This document shows, in pieces, positions 22,851 to 34,700 of a stretch of 64,000 nucleotides of DNA (position 1 is the first letter of the stretch; each line of letters begins with the position of its first letter). The notes below the pieces were generated by a model. It made no database searches, was not told the origin of the DNA, and was given only the letters and a program-made list of their open reading frames with translations. This DNA is from Crotalaria pallida (lineage: Eukaryota > Streptophyta > Magnoliopsida > Fabales > Fabaceae): contig CM075651.1 in the NCBI GenBank assembly GCA_037953625.1, positions 138,784,501 to 138,848,500 on the forward strand, given 5' to 3'. A program made the translations under genes and the position numbers.

Positions 22851-23085
22851 CTCCCTCCTCTTACGAGAATGGTTAAAAAAATTCAAAAATCAAAAAATTA
22901 AGAAGACGTGCATTTAATTATTTGACTAACACGATAACCGATTATCAAACAATTAATTTAATGCATTTTGTGTAACACTCTTCTAATAATTACACTTAAT
23001 TAATTTAGGACCTAAAAATTTTTCTTTTTAAATCCACATTAACTCATTTTTTGTCTCATAAAAATCCACTGTCAAACGGATGGAG
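22851..23085. mobile_element. Stowaway-like MITE (235 bp)
   Basis: It starts CTCCCTCCTCTTACGAG right after TA (22849-22850) and ends CAAACGGATGGAG. The interior words TGCATTTAATTATTTGACTA and GATTATCAAACAATTAATTT recur inverted near 14980-15060. It begins 10 bp after the hAT target duplication ends. Confidence 0.6.
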
Positions 23086-24958
23086 TTTCCTTTGTTTACT
23101 CAACTTTTCCAAAGTTTAATTTTCCTTGCAAACCTGGTAAACATTTGCATAAATATTATCCAGAGTGTCAGCAAAACATGTCATATACATAGCACCATTA
23201 TGCGCACCATTAACAGAGTTAAAAGCAACAAATGACGTTGAGTGTTTTGAAACAGTTTAATTTCCCAAAATGACTATTTACATATATATACATGAAAAAA
23301 TAAACTACAGCATCAACATATCAAGATGAGGGACCCAGAGCATGATCTCATGCCCTTCCTACTAATACCTACTCTCCCTGTGAGGGAGATAGTGAACCTG
23401 CTCGGCCAGGGAAAGTGCATGCTCGGACTCAGTACCTGAAAAATGTGGTAAGGAGGTGAGCATTACACAAAACTTAAGGAAGCAGTTTCTAATATGACAT
23501 AAAAAGATACCAAGTCAAACACAATTAGTTAGATATGCACATAGTTATATAATCCAATCCGAAACATGCATCAAACACAGACATAATCATAGATTCAATT
23601 CTTGCCTATCCTTTTTTATTCTCTTGCCTTCTACTTTCCCTTGTCTATTCCCTTTCCCTTTTATTCTCACTTGTAACCTTTATCATGTCTTAAATTCTCT
23701 TTACTTTGCCTTCTTTCCTCTTTTCCTTTTTATTCACATTTTTCCTATCTTTTAGAGAAGCGCACACCCCGTGTGCATCTTACATTTTTATTCTTTTGGG
23801 AAGCGCACACCCCGTGTACGTCTTACACCTTTATTGGAGTTATGGAGTGTCCATCATAGCGTACATCCCATGATGCACGTCTTACATATGCGCATCCCAC
23901 GCGGCTTACACAATCATGGCATACGGCACCCCACACGTCTTACATGACCAAGAGCACACCCTAACCGATTCCGTTATTAAGAATATTGTGTGAGTCATTA
24001 CTGCGTACATCCCATGATGCACGTCTTACAGATGCACATTCCATGTGTCTTACACGGTCATTGCACATGGTCCGCTTGCGGCTTACAGCATGCATTTTCA
24101 TGCGCGGCTTATTGCACACAACTGTAATGTCTAACTTGACCCGTCTCACACAACCATTATTCTTTACTTATCTTTTCTCTTTTAATTATTCACTCCCGAC
24201 TTCTCTCTTCTCACTCCAATTTACCATTTCACATGCCCTCTTGTTATAGACTCTATCATCTCATTATTACTCCTCATTTAATCTATCCCCTAGTATTTTA
24301 CACCACCTCTTAAGTTCGGTCACCTATGGTCGTATTCACATTACTCAATCAATAGAAAACATGTATAGCAATGATCACAATTCACACATAAGTTCAGGCT
24401 TATCTAAACACTGTACTCCTAAATTATACTCTCTAGTTATCAATTATATTTACTCAAGCACATCACACATTTATAACAGTAATCATGATATCAAACATAC
24501 ACATATTCACAGTTAATTTAATGGGTTCTTTTTATTTACTTTGTTATCTAATAGTAATTTATATCCACTATCCTACAGTTCAATATCCTAATCTAACACT
24601 CATTCTTAGTACTCACTATGAGCACACTAGAAACCCAAACCTGAGCTAGGGTAACACCCACCCCTTACCTCAAAGCAGTAAGAGATAAGGAAGTCCTGTG
24701 AGTCTTAGCCTTGTTCTTGTGTCCGAACTCTCAAATCCATAGCCCCTTGAACCTTCTTTGACACCTTAGTAAAGCCCTAGGAATGACGAGGAAGAGTTCG
24801 AAGTTTATGAGAAAGTTGAGGGATTGATCTTCGGCTATTGATATTATGTGCATTCTTACTTGTCATTGACTTGTGTTTTCGTAATGACCTGTAATTGATT
24901 ATATGATTGTTTCATATCTGACATGCATATAAAATGTTAAACCTTTATTCTCTTTCGA

Positions 24959-25225
24959 TTGTGTGTATGTTGTTGCATATACCTAGCTTGCGTAGAGATC
25001 AGACCCATCCCTAGTGGTGTATGGACATTCGAGGAGCACCGAGCTATCTTTGAGGGTGAGGTAGAGATCACTCTCTATCACCCTAACCCCCTTGCTCGTG
25101 TGCGCCCTCGTAAGTTTAGGGTTCCCATCATCTATAATATGCTCGTACCCCTTTCTATACTTTTAGAGGACCACCACAGCCAGCTCGACCAGTACTTAGG
25201 TTCCATAGCTTTCGTTTTCGGATAG
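24959..25225 (+). pseudogene. Unrecognised ORF fragment (88 codons)
   Basis: An open frame of 88 codons whose second half looks like real protein (VWTFEEHRAIFEGEVEITLY, RPRKFRVPIIYNML, LSILLEDHHSQLDQYLGS). The following 200 bp in other frames is Pro/Arg/Ser-rich (RRTRRRERARRR near 25365). No family was recognised. It lies inside the decayed repeat stretch and is probably a remnant of a mobile-element gene. Confidence 0.3.
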
Positions 25226-25727
25226 CCACTCGTTCTCATCCTCCGCTTCTAGAGTTTTCACTAATACCGATATCCCCTCACCTGGTTCGACGGGTACTGT
25301 TAGGACTGCGCCTGCTGCAGATCCTAGACCCAGTGGTAGGGTCTCTACCCCGATAAACGAGATTAGGAGGACCCGGAGGAGGGAGAGAGCGAGGAGAAGG
25401 TATCAGTCGAGCCGGTTACTAGACCTCGAGGAGGACCGAGTGGTTCCTAGGTATAGGCATAGTGTAGGTAGTGCGGATCCTGGACCTGATCTGCAGCTGC
25501 TGTGGACCCTATGGATGGATGGATGGATGCTACTCTGATGACTTGGACTACTACTGCTACTGCTACTCCTGGATCAGCTCTAGAGCCATTATTTTGATAT
25601 GTTATATACTGTATATATTTTTGGAGATCTCTAGAGTAATGATCCCACTTTTTAGTTTTCAGTTGTATGGACTTGTATCTTGGACTCGGATACCTTTGGC
25701 AGCCTGGACTATGTACTCTTTCCTTTT

Positions 25728-25728
<1 letters not shown>

Positions 25729-25798
<70 letters not shown>
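25729..25798. repeat. (CA)n(TA)n compound microsatellite
   Basis: A CA run (25729-25752) passes directly into a TA run (about 25753-25798). ORFs with HTHTHT/IYIYIY translations are artefacts. Confidence 0.97.
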
Positions 25799-25799
<1 letters not shown>

Positions 25800-26313
25800 G
25801 GTTATGTTTATTACTCATAGTCCAGTAATTTTCCTTACTCTGATTATGACTTCTAAAGGATTCGGTTATGCAATTTACAAAGAAATAAGCCTAAATTTTA
25901 TTAAACCAAGGATAACGTTCCTAATATCTTTGAAATATGAGACACCTTAAGTATTTTATGAAAATTGAATGTTGTCACAAGTCTTATTTCCCAAAGCTTA
26001 AAGTTAGTAACATTTCCAAACGCCGAATCCAATATTTGATTAATGTATACGTTGTTTTTCCGAGATCCAAAGGTTTTTGTGATTTGCGCACCCGACCTAT
26101 TAGAATTTCAAAGGAAAAGAAAAAGAAAAATTTATTTCCTATAAATTTTAATATATTATCAAGTCCATAATATTTCCGGGTAATAATAATACTTAATTTG
26201 ATTATTTATTTCTAAATTACTCGGGTTAAGAAAGTAGGGTGTTGCAGTTAGGATTATTGTTTAAAATTGATAAAAAAATAGAAAAATTTAGAAATGCTAG
26301 GAATATTTTGAAT

Positions 26314-26843
26314 GGCTTATTTAACCTTTTAGTCTTTGAACTTGGGTGTTCTTTTGGAGTAGGCCCTTAAATTATTTTTTTTCGATACTTTGGGTCCCTG
26401 AACTTTGTTCAATTTTTGGAAATGGTCCTTTCGTTACTTAAGTAATGATATAGCCGATGACATGTCACGTCACTGTCACAATATCGACGAGTGATGTATT
26501 ATGTAGCGTCACGTGACACTACATGATTTTTTATATTAAAAAAATCATTTCTTTTAAAAATTATTAAAAGATTCGATTTTATTTTACAAAAACAATTTTT
26601 AATTATTTTTAATAAATTTGAATTTTTTTTAAATTTAAAAAATTCACGTGGAATCATTTGACACGATACCTATGGATGTGGCAAAGGTGACGTGACATGT
26701 CCTCGATCATATAACCACTTAAGAGAAGAAAGGACCATTTCCAAAATTTGAGCAAAGTTTAGGAACTCAAAGCATCGAAAAAAAGTTTAAGAACCAATTC
26801 CAAAAGAACACCTAAGTTCAGGGACTAATTACTTAAATAAGCC
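26314..26843. mobile_element. Palindromic non-autonomous MULE (530 bp), copy 3
   Basis: The ends are GGCTTATTTAACC and ACTTAAATAAGCC. The flanks ATTTTGAAT and TATTTGAAT match at 7 of 9 positions. The arms carry the same interior words as copies 1 and 2 (GGAAATGGTCCTTTC, GACATGTCACGTCAC, AGTTCAGGGACTAA). No ORF. Confidence 0.75.
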
Positions 26844-27200
26844 TATTTGAATTTAGGTTTTTTTTTAATAAATAAAGAAAGTACGTGTGCGTGTGAAGTA
26901 GAATTTTTTTCTCCTGTAGTAAATTAGTACAATAGAATAGGAGCATTAGTTTGTGTGTACATGTGTATTAATAAGGTGTATTAGTTGATAGTTTGTTTTT
27001 CTCGTGATCAGTTTGAAATATTGCACCACTTTATTATATCGAATCATTGCATCCAATCATTCATTAATTTGAAGCAATATATTTTTTGGTGATATTTAAT
27101 TTGAAACAATATATCTCTTGGTGATATTTTTTTTTCAAGTAATTTAAAACTAATATTTTTAAAATTAAAAAAAAAAGTTATCACAAGTGACAAGTCTTTT

Positions 27201-27292
27201 CAACAGTGAAGTGATATGTCATCTCAATACTTAAGTGATATGTCGTTTCAACAGTGAAGTGATATGTCATTTCAACAGTCAAGTTATATAAT
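27201..27292. repeat. 24-bp tandem repeat, about 3.8 copies
   Basis: Units starting at 27201, 27225, 27249 and 27273 share CAACAGTGAAGTGATATGTC with a few changes. Non-coding. Confidence 0.85.
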
Positions 27293-27770
27293 ATAGTGTT
27301 TGACACGTGACATACTTAATTGGCCTTATTTTATCAACTTTTCCTTATATAATATAATATGAGAATATATTGGTATTCCTTGCCACCTCAACCTCCTTTT
27401 ATATTGAGGTTAAGTTCTAATTCTAGTGTTATTAGTCACTCCTAGAGTATAAACTGTTGTAAAAATGAATGGAGATGTTTATCAACTGAAGATTTTTGTT
27501 ATAAAACTCTATGCAGTGGTCCCGGAGTCTTTTGTAACTTTGGAGTTTGGACTCATGGTTTTAAAATTTTTTTGAGTTGCCATGGCTTGGCTAGCTGGTC
27601 TTCCCAAATTTTATTTGAAAAGTAAAGTCAATCTCTTAGTCTCTACTGTTACGATTTTAATAATAATAGATTTGCTTATCTTCTTTGACAAAACATTAGT
27701 ATTAGAAAGAACAAGGTAGGGCTTAATTGTTTTGCTTTCGTGAATTATAATATGATATGACTCGAAGGGG

Positions 27771-27946
27771 AGTGACTCCCAATATTTGGAGCTAGCTATA
27801 ATATCATGATTAATGGATTTTGCAAGATCAAAATGGTTGATGAAGCCCTTGATTTCTTTAAAGATATGGTTCGTAAACATTTGGCTCATAATGTTGTTAC
27901 TTGCAGTTCTCTTGTTGATGGTTTGTGCAAATCAGGGATTTATTTC
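27771..27946 (+). pseudogene. PPR-protein fragment (about 1.5 repeats)
   Basis: The translation gives GVTPNIWS, then after a 4-nt shift with stop, YNIMINGFCKIKMVDEALDF and VVTCSSLVDGLCKSG. These are the conserved words of P-class pentatricopeptide repeats, which bind organellar RNA. No flanking repeats were found, so this is a short remnant of a larger gene. Confidence 0.8.
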
Positions 27947-28221
27947 GTTAGTTTTCATTGTTTGTGTTTCTTACAATAAACCAAGCTGAAACTGACATGG
28001 TTATTTGGAATGCTTTATCTAAAGATTCAGATGATTTTCTTTTGTTTTTATTGTTGTCTTTTTTAAAAGAAAAAGAAAAGTTAAAAACACTGACATAGTT
28101 TTGTTGCATAATCTGATGTAGACTTATGATTCTGTTAACTTTTATATATAGGCAGAAGGCTTTAGGTCATGGTTGTACTTTGCCTACTCTGGCATTTCCC
28201 CAAAGCAAAGGTCAAAATGCC

Positions 28222-28503
28222 TCAGGCATAGCCATAGTAGTCATACCACGCCATCATCGTCTCATCATCATATGAAATGCCCTTGTTGCCGGTGACTTGG
28301 AAAAATGCTTGGAGGTGAGAGGGATTCAGCTGATTAGGCCAAATGTTCATTGGATAGATGAAACGTCTAAGTTGTCTATATAGTAGTTGAAATTTTGAGT
28401 TCTTGATTTGTGTCATGTGAAAAGATATATCATCCATTAATATTATGCAATATGGCAAGAACAAATTGAATAGATTGTCAAACATGATTTGATGAGGAAG
28501 CAC
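28222..28503 (-). other. Unrecognised ORF (93 codons)
   Basis: The minus-strand open frame contains protein-like sequence (SKFQLLYRQLRRFIYPMN, LNPSHLQAFFQVTGNKG, DDETMMAWYDYYGYA) and ends at 28222. No family was recognised and no flanking coding sequence was seen. It may be a gene or transposon fragment. Confidence 0.3.
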
Positions 28504-29179
28504 TCTGTGTGGGTATCATCTTGTTATTTGCATGGTTCACTATTCCTTGATAAGAAAAAGAAAAAACGTGAATGGTGATTGATAAGAAAATGCAGAAACA
28601 TTTTGTTTCTTCATGGGAGTTGCTTAAAATATGAAGTGTCAATAATCTCATCTTACAAATATTATTAGTTTTTGCTTTTAGTTTGGAGTGTTTATTTTTT
28701 GGGCTTAAAATGGTGCTTAAATTGGTGATGATTACTTGTGCCTTCTAATTGTTGCACATGCATTTGGAATGTTTTTATTGTTAATAACAACATTAGCCAT
28801 TTTTGGCCAAACTTGATACATGCAAAGTTGTTTATAGGGTAGTAATTAAATGTTGAGATACTTCAACTGATGTTTATAGGTTATCTCAGATAATTTGGGA
28901 TCCCTATGTCTCAATTGATTTTTCCTGACTCGAAGAGTACTAGTTAAAACTTGAAAAAGACTCAAAACTGTATATATACGATAATGAGTGAAAAAGTTAA
29001 AATACATTTAGTGGAATTAGATTAAACCCTTAATTAAAAACATAGCATATAATTAATTCTGCACTTGAGTAGTCTACAGTGCAGTTAAATTGAACCCTTA
29101 AATACATTAATTGACACTAGTAAAAAGCTAAACACCTAAGAAAAATCAAGATAAAATATATGGAAGCAGGACTAATTAA

Positions 29180-31077
29180 TTACACAACATTTTTCATAGC
29201 TCTTTTTCCCATCTCAACGTCACATCCATGATCATCAATGACAAACTTGGACCAGAAAGGGTGTGCCTTCCAAATCTCTCCCATGTCTTCAATAGGGATA
29301 CCCTTAGTTTCAGGCATCAAGAAATACACAAAGATTGTCATTAGGACCACAAAGAAGCCAAAGAAAATGAACAAACCAAACTTCATGGTGCAAAGCATTG
29401 TCAAGAAAACTTGTGCAACAAGGAATGTGAAAAACATGTTGACTGAGACAGTGATACTTTGGGCAGCAGAACGAATCTCCAATGGAAAAATCTCCCTAGA
29501 CACCAACCAACCAAGTGGACCCCATGACCAAGCAAACCCCGCCACATAGATACAAATATAAAGCACCACCTCAATAGCATACCAATGAGTCAAATCACCA
29601 GGGTTACCATCAATTCCAAACTTGGTGGCTCCAATAGAAAGAGCAACAATAAATTGGCATATAAGCATTTGGGCCCCACCCTCTAGAAAAAGGGTTCTTC
29701 TACCCCATTTATCAACACCATAAATTGAGACAATGGTGGCAAATATGTTCACTAGTCCAGTTATCACAGTTGACATTAGAGAAACATCATTCTTAAACCC
29801 GATTGAGTTAAACAAAACAGGTGCATAGAACAATATAACATTGATGCCAGTGAGTTGTTGAAAGAAAGGGATCAATGTTGCCATAGTGAGGTGTGGTGTG
29901 TACTTTCTTTGAAACAAGTTCCTCCAAGGATGATCGACTTGCTTTGATGCTTCACTAGCTGCCACAAGATCATGAAACTCTTCATCAACGTTATCCACTC
30001 CTCTGATTCTCTTGAGATGAGCCTTGGCTGCATTTCTTTCTCCTCTTTCAATCATGGAATTGGGAGTGTCCGGAAGGATGAGTGATCCAACTGTGATGAT
30101 TAGTGCAGGGACCATTGCACCTCCCAAACTTAACCTCCATCCCCATCCACCATTGATTTTGGCAAAGAAGTAGTTCAACACATTAGCCACAAGGATACCT
30201 ACAAACATTAATAATAATGTTAGTTTCATGAAACCATGCATCAATTATGAAACAACATATATAACATATAACATGTTTCTTAAATTCAAGTATATAAAAA
30301 ATTAAATAAAAAATATTACAAATACTATTACATACCTATTGTGATGGAAAATTGGAAGCCAATGTTGAGAGCTCCTCTGTACTTGTAAGGAGCCATCTCA
30401 GAGAGGTGTAAGGGGACAACCTGGTTGGCGAAACCGATACCAAAACCGAGCAAGATCCGACCGACGATGAACATCCAAACGTGGAGAGCAAAGGCATTGA
30501 TAAGGGAACCGGCAAGGAAAAGGACACCTCCAAAAAACATGGAGAGTTTGCGGCCAAACCTACGTGTGATAGTGGAAGCAAGCAAAGAAGCCAAAAGAGC
30601 CGCAAGGTAGAGGGAGGAAGTGAACATTGTGAGGGTTTGACTGTTGTATTGGCAGTAGTATTGGTTTGTTGTTTTGTCAAGGTTCTTCTTCTTATACACC
30701 GATGGGAAGAACTTCATTAGAAACGGATCCATCAACGTCACTCCACCTATAATAATCATAAGCATGATAATATTAATAATAATAATTAAATAAAACGTTA
30801 CGTTACGTATAGCTTCTACCTAGTTATAACATATATTTATATATACTGTACAACTCTAGCGAGCTAACACAATTCCCTCATGAATATGATTATAAAAAAC
30901 AAAAAAGAATGATAAATAAGATGTATATATGTAACGTAACGTACCTGAAATACCAATTTCGTAGCCGAAGATGAGACCACCCATGGTTGCAACAACGCAT
31001 GTTGCTGTGACGAAGGGAGTGAGTTTTCCTGGGTATTCCTTATTATTACCCACACCTATTGCTCCCACCGCAGGCAT
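29180..31077 (-). CDS. STP: STP-family hexose:H+ symporter, three exons
   Basis: Predicted plasma-membrane monosaccharide/proton symporter (major facilitator superfamily, 12 helices). Minus-strand exons 31077-30945, 30746-30336 and 30198-29180, with GT-AG introns in phase 1, give 520 residues, the usual STP length. Signatures: GLIFGYEIGISGG in helix 1, the RRFGRK loop, VPLHLSEMAPYKYRGALN, LPDTPNSMIERG, QQLTGINVILFYAPVLF, DKWGRRTLFLEGG, GPLGWLVSREIFPLEIRSA and PETKGIPIEDM near the C terminus. The Cys pair that ties the plant STP lid to the C-domain appears conserved (C76 in NQYYCQYN and the Cys of FLTMLCTMKFG). Position 40 is Glu where STPs normally have the proton-coupling Asp. The start is supported by the conserved MPAVG N terminus. 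A 6.9-kb MULE sits 167 bp upstream. The exact STP paralogue was not determined. Confidence 0.95.
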
Positions 31078-31244
31078 TTTGACTAGCTAATAAGATGATG
31101 GCAAAAAGAAGACTAAGAAGAAGAGATCAAGAGTTGATGAGAACAAGAAAGAGATGGTGATGGGTATGTGTTAAGTGGTGAGTGGCAAGCGTGGTGTTTT
31201 TATTAACAGATACTTTTTGAGTAGTTATCTTTTTTTTTTATATA
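31078..31244 (-). promoter_or_regulatory. Remaining STP leader/proximal promoter before MULE insertion
   Basis: Only 167 bp of native sequence separate the transporter ATG from the left end of the MULE. Any cis elements further upstream are displaced by about 6.9 kb, to beyond 38160. No TATA box was assigned with confidence. Confidence 0.4.
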
Positions 31245-31502
31245 GGCTTATTTAAGTTTTTGGTCCCTGAAATTTGACCGAGTTTTGGTTTTGGTCCCTG
31301 TCTTTTTTTTTACCGGTCCTGATCCTTAAATGTCTAAAAAAATTGTTTTAGGTCCTTACCGTCACCTTCTTCTGTTAACCAATGACGTGGCTAACGGAGT
31401 TGCCACGTCAGAGGTGCCATCTCCACTCTTCTGCCTCCACGTGTGCAACCATGTAAGCCCCAACCCACCTCAGCCCTCACACGTGCGATGCACGTGACTT
31501 CT
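31245..31502 (+). repeat. Left TIR of the MULE
   Basis: Inverted partner of 37902-38160. It includes ACGTGGCTAACGG and CCACGTCAGAGG words and the inner GCGATGCACGTGACTTCT. As in other MULEs it probably carries the transposase promoter. A few single-base differences and small indels from the right arm are visible. Confidence 0.95.
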
Positions 31503-31724
31503 CGATGGCGGGATTTTTCCCGGGCCAAAGCCCATCGAAGTCTAACGTTCCATATACCACGAACGTTCAATCTTCTTCATTCTTCTTCACTCTTCTTTGC
31601 TCTGATACTCAACATCTCGGAGATTAGCAACAAAACAAAAACCCTAACTTTTCCTCTCAAAATCGAAAAGCGAAAATCAAAAACGAGAGTGCGGCGAAGT
31701 GGAAAGAGAGAACGACAGTGATCA

Positions 31725-34700
31725 ATGGTGGTGTTCGAAGGAGAGAAGCTCATAGGTACGTATCGAAGCACCTATTTGCCTCTGCTCTCTTTATGTTTTT
31801 CTGCTATTGTTGTCCTTTCCTCTTTCTATGTTTTGGAATCTGTTTTGTGAGTTTTTTATTATGTTTTTTGTGGTGTTGGTTTATGTGTGGTGATAGTGGG
31901 GTCCACCTAGGGTTTACATATGTCAAGTTAATGTCCACAAAGGTTAGGGTTTCCTGTTTGGTACTTCAGATTTGCCTTTTTTGATTGATTATTTTAAGAA
32001 GATGTGTTAAGTTGATAAGGTTTGGACGACAGTGGGTTTAATAAATATTGCATGTCACCATATTTAATGCAAAAGGAGACCTTTGTTTAATGTTGGTATA
32101 ATGTTTGTGGGGACCAAGTCCATTGTCGTTTTCAGCCAAGTCAATTTCAGTATCCATTTCGTTTTTTTTAGTGTTTTTTTTGTACTAAGTCAAATGGGAT
32201 ATGTTTGTTTATTTTTGCATGTGAAACGTGTCCTTTTGTGATATCTAATATATGTCATTATATTTTTGCATGTAGGTATGAGTTTCACAGTTGTAGTACA
32301 CCATGGTGGGAAATTTGGTGAAGGAGTTAGGGTTACGTATGTTGAAGGAGAAGTGCATGCCATCCATGGCATTGATCCTGACAGGTGGAGCTATTTTGAA
32401 GCACTGTCCTTACTGAAGGATTTAGGGTACATGGAAGCTGGAAAGCTTTGGTGGAAACCGATGTCTGGGAGTCTAGAAAAGCTGAAGGAGCTATCATATG
32501 ATGCCCATGCTAGTGAGTTAGCAAACTACGCACTTCAGCACAACTGTGAGGTAGACATTTATGTAGAACATAATATTGTGTCAGTGCCCACAGTTGTGCA
32601 TCATCTGGAGTATAGCAATACAGGGGAGCAGGGTGGCCAAGGAGATGTGGCAGAGATTAGTAGTGATGATAGTGTCCAAGAAGTCCATTTTGGAGAAAGT
32701 GAAGAGGAATTGGAGATGGATTTAGATGATGGGTTTGGTTCAGACAATGATGGTGGTACAGCTGATAATGGTACAACAGAGAATGATGGTGTTGCAGCTA
32801 ACCAAGGTGTAGCAGAGAATGATGATGAAGCAGCTGAGCAAGGTGTAGAAGAAAATGAACATGTCAATGAAGTGGCTGCAGATGAGAATGGTGATGTACA
32901 GAATGCAAGCAATGTTGCTGCTGCAAAGATGAGGAGGAAGAAACAGAAAGTTAAAAGACCTAGCCAGCCTACAAGAAGAAGTCAAAGATCGAGGGAGAGA
33001 AATGCTAACAGTAATCCGACTGAGCCTCAAAGTCAAAGGCAATCCAACAACACAGTGGAAGGTAATGCACCTGAACCTGGAAATGAGCATCTAATGATGA
33101 GTCTCATGACATTGAAGAACAGTACATGACTGATGAGCTTGACAGTGGAGTGGAGGATGAATCTGAGTCTGATATGGACATAAGACCTAGGTATCCAGTT
33201 TATAGAAAGGAGTATATGGGGAGAGATTTTAGGTTTAGTGTTGGCATGGAGTTTCACTCCATAAAGGAATTCAAGGAAGCTATTTTGGAATACTCTGTCT
33301 TGCATGGAAAATCAGTTAAGTTTGTTAAGAATGATAAGGAGAGGGCAAGAGTGGTGTGCAAAGCTGGCTGTGGATTTGAGGCATACACAAGCAGATGTGG
33401 GAATACTACCACATTTAGATTGAAGACCCTTATTGATAGGCACACATGTCCTAGGGTATTTGACAATAAAAATGCTAATTCCAAGTGGGTGGCCAAGGAG
33501 ATACAAGACAAGGTGAGATCCAACACCAAGATAAAGATTGGTGAGATTATTGATGAGATGCGGAGGAATTATGCTACTGAGATTACTTCATGGAGGGCTT
33601 TTCGGGCAAAGCAAATTGCAAAAAGAGTGGTTGAGGGGGATGCAGTCAAGCAGTATAGTCTTCTTTGGAGTTACAGTGCTGAGTTGAGGAGGGTAAACTC
33701 CTTGAACACTTGCAAGCTGAAGCTAATCAGGCCTGATCCAACTCTTCAGCCTAGATTTGGTAGTTTTTACATGTGTTTAGAAGCCTGCAAGACTGGATTT
33801 TTAGCTGCTTGTAGGCCATTCATAGGAGTTGATGGCTGCCACCTCAAGACTAGTTATGGGGGGATACTTTTAATAGCAGTTGGGAGGGATCCCAATGATC
33901 AATACTTCCCCCTTGCATTTGCTATAGTGGAGACAGAGAGTAGGGAGACTTGGAAATGGTTTTTGAAAAACCTCTTTGATGACATTGGTGATGTAAGCAG
34001 CAACAGATGGGTGTTTATCTTAGATCAGCAAAAGGTAAATTAAAATTAAATTTTTACTTAGTTTCCTAATCCTGCTTTACAAAGTCTCCCACTAATTTTG
34101 ATTTCTTGTTTTGCTGGATTGCAGGGCCTAGAATCTGTATTTGAGGAGCTCCTTGATGGTGTTGAGCATAGGTATTGTCTCAGACACCTATACAACAACT
34201 TCAAGAAGCAAATTAGTGGAGGAACTGATCTTAGAGATATCATGATGGGAGCTGCCAAGGCCACTACTGAACAACAGTGGAAGTCTAAGATGATGGAAAT
34301 GCGAGACAAAACCGAGGCAGGATATAATTGGCTGAACAGGTATCCACCAAGTTCATGGTGCAAGCATGCATTTAGTTTTTACCCTAGGACTGATGTATTG
34401 ATGAATAATCTTAGTGAAGCCTTTAATAGCACCATCCTTGTAGCTAGAGACAAACCCATTATCACAATGTTCGAATGGATTAGGACTTATCTAATGGGTA
34501 GGTTTGCTGCACTTAGGGTGAAACTTTCAAAATACACTGGAAATGTGATGCCAAAACCAATGAAAAGGTTGGATAGGGAAGTGGAAGCTAGTGGTAATTG
34601 GGTACCTAGGTGGGCTGGTAATGCTTTGTTTGAAGTTGCCCATGTTCATCCACAAGGAGGGACATTCACTGTCAACCTAAATAGGAAGACATGCTCATGT

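Larger units (their letters stand above)
23086..26250. repeat. Decayed repeat stretch, probably retroelement-derived
   Basis: It is less AT-rich than its surroundings. 23756-24150 carries about eight to ten imperfect units of the GCACACCCCGTGTGC...TCTTACA type at 30-60 bp spacing, several with short internal dyads. 24650-24830 (CCCTTACCTC, CTCAAATCCATAGCCCC) and 26000-26235 (GGGTTAAGAAAGTAGGGTGTTGCA) look like LTR-type flanks. No matching LTR pair was found within the window. The retroelement origin is inference from texture only. Confidence 0.4.

Noticed and set aside
23756..24150. CRISPR-like array of spaced repeats
   Set aside because: The units vary in length and sequence, and the context is a plant nuclear genome, so it is a degenerate transposon repeat.
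25447..25950. ORFs with YIYIYI and THTHTH runs on both strands
   Set aside because: They are translations of the CA/TA microsatellite and not genes.
16183..31077. HMT and STP as members of a metabolic gene cluster
   Set aside because: They are separated by 10.7 kb of transposons, have no shared pathway, and show no further biosynthetic genes.
32266..33129. Separate host gene encoding an acidic protein upstream of the transposase
   Set aside because: It begins with the PB1-like region usual for MULE transposases and lies inside the TIRs. It is the N-terminal part of the transposase cut off by a frameshift.
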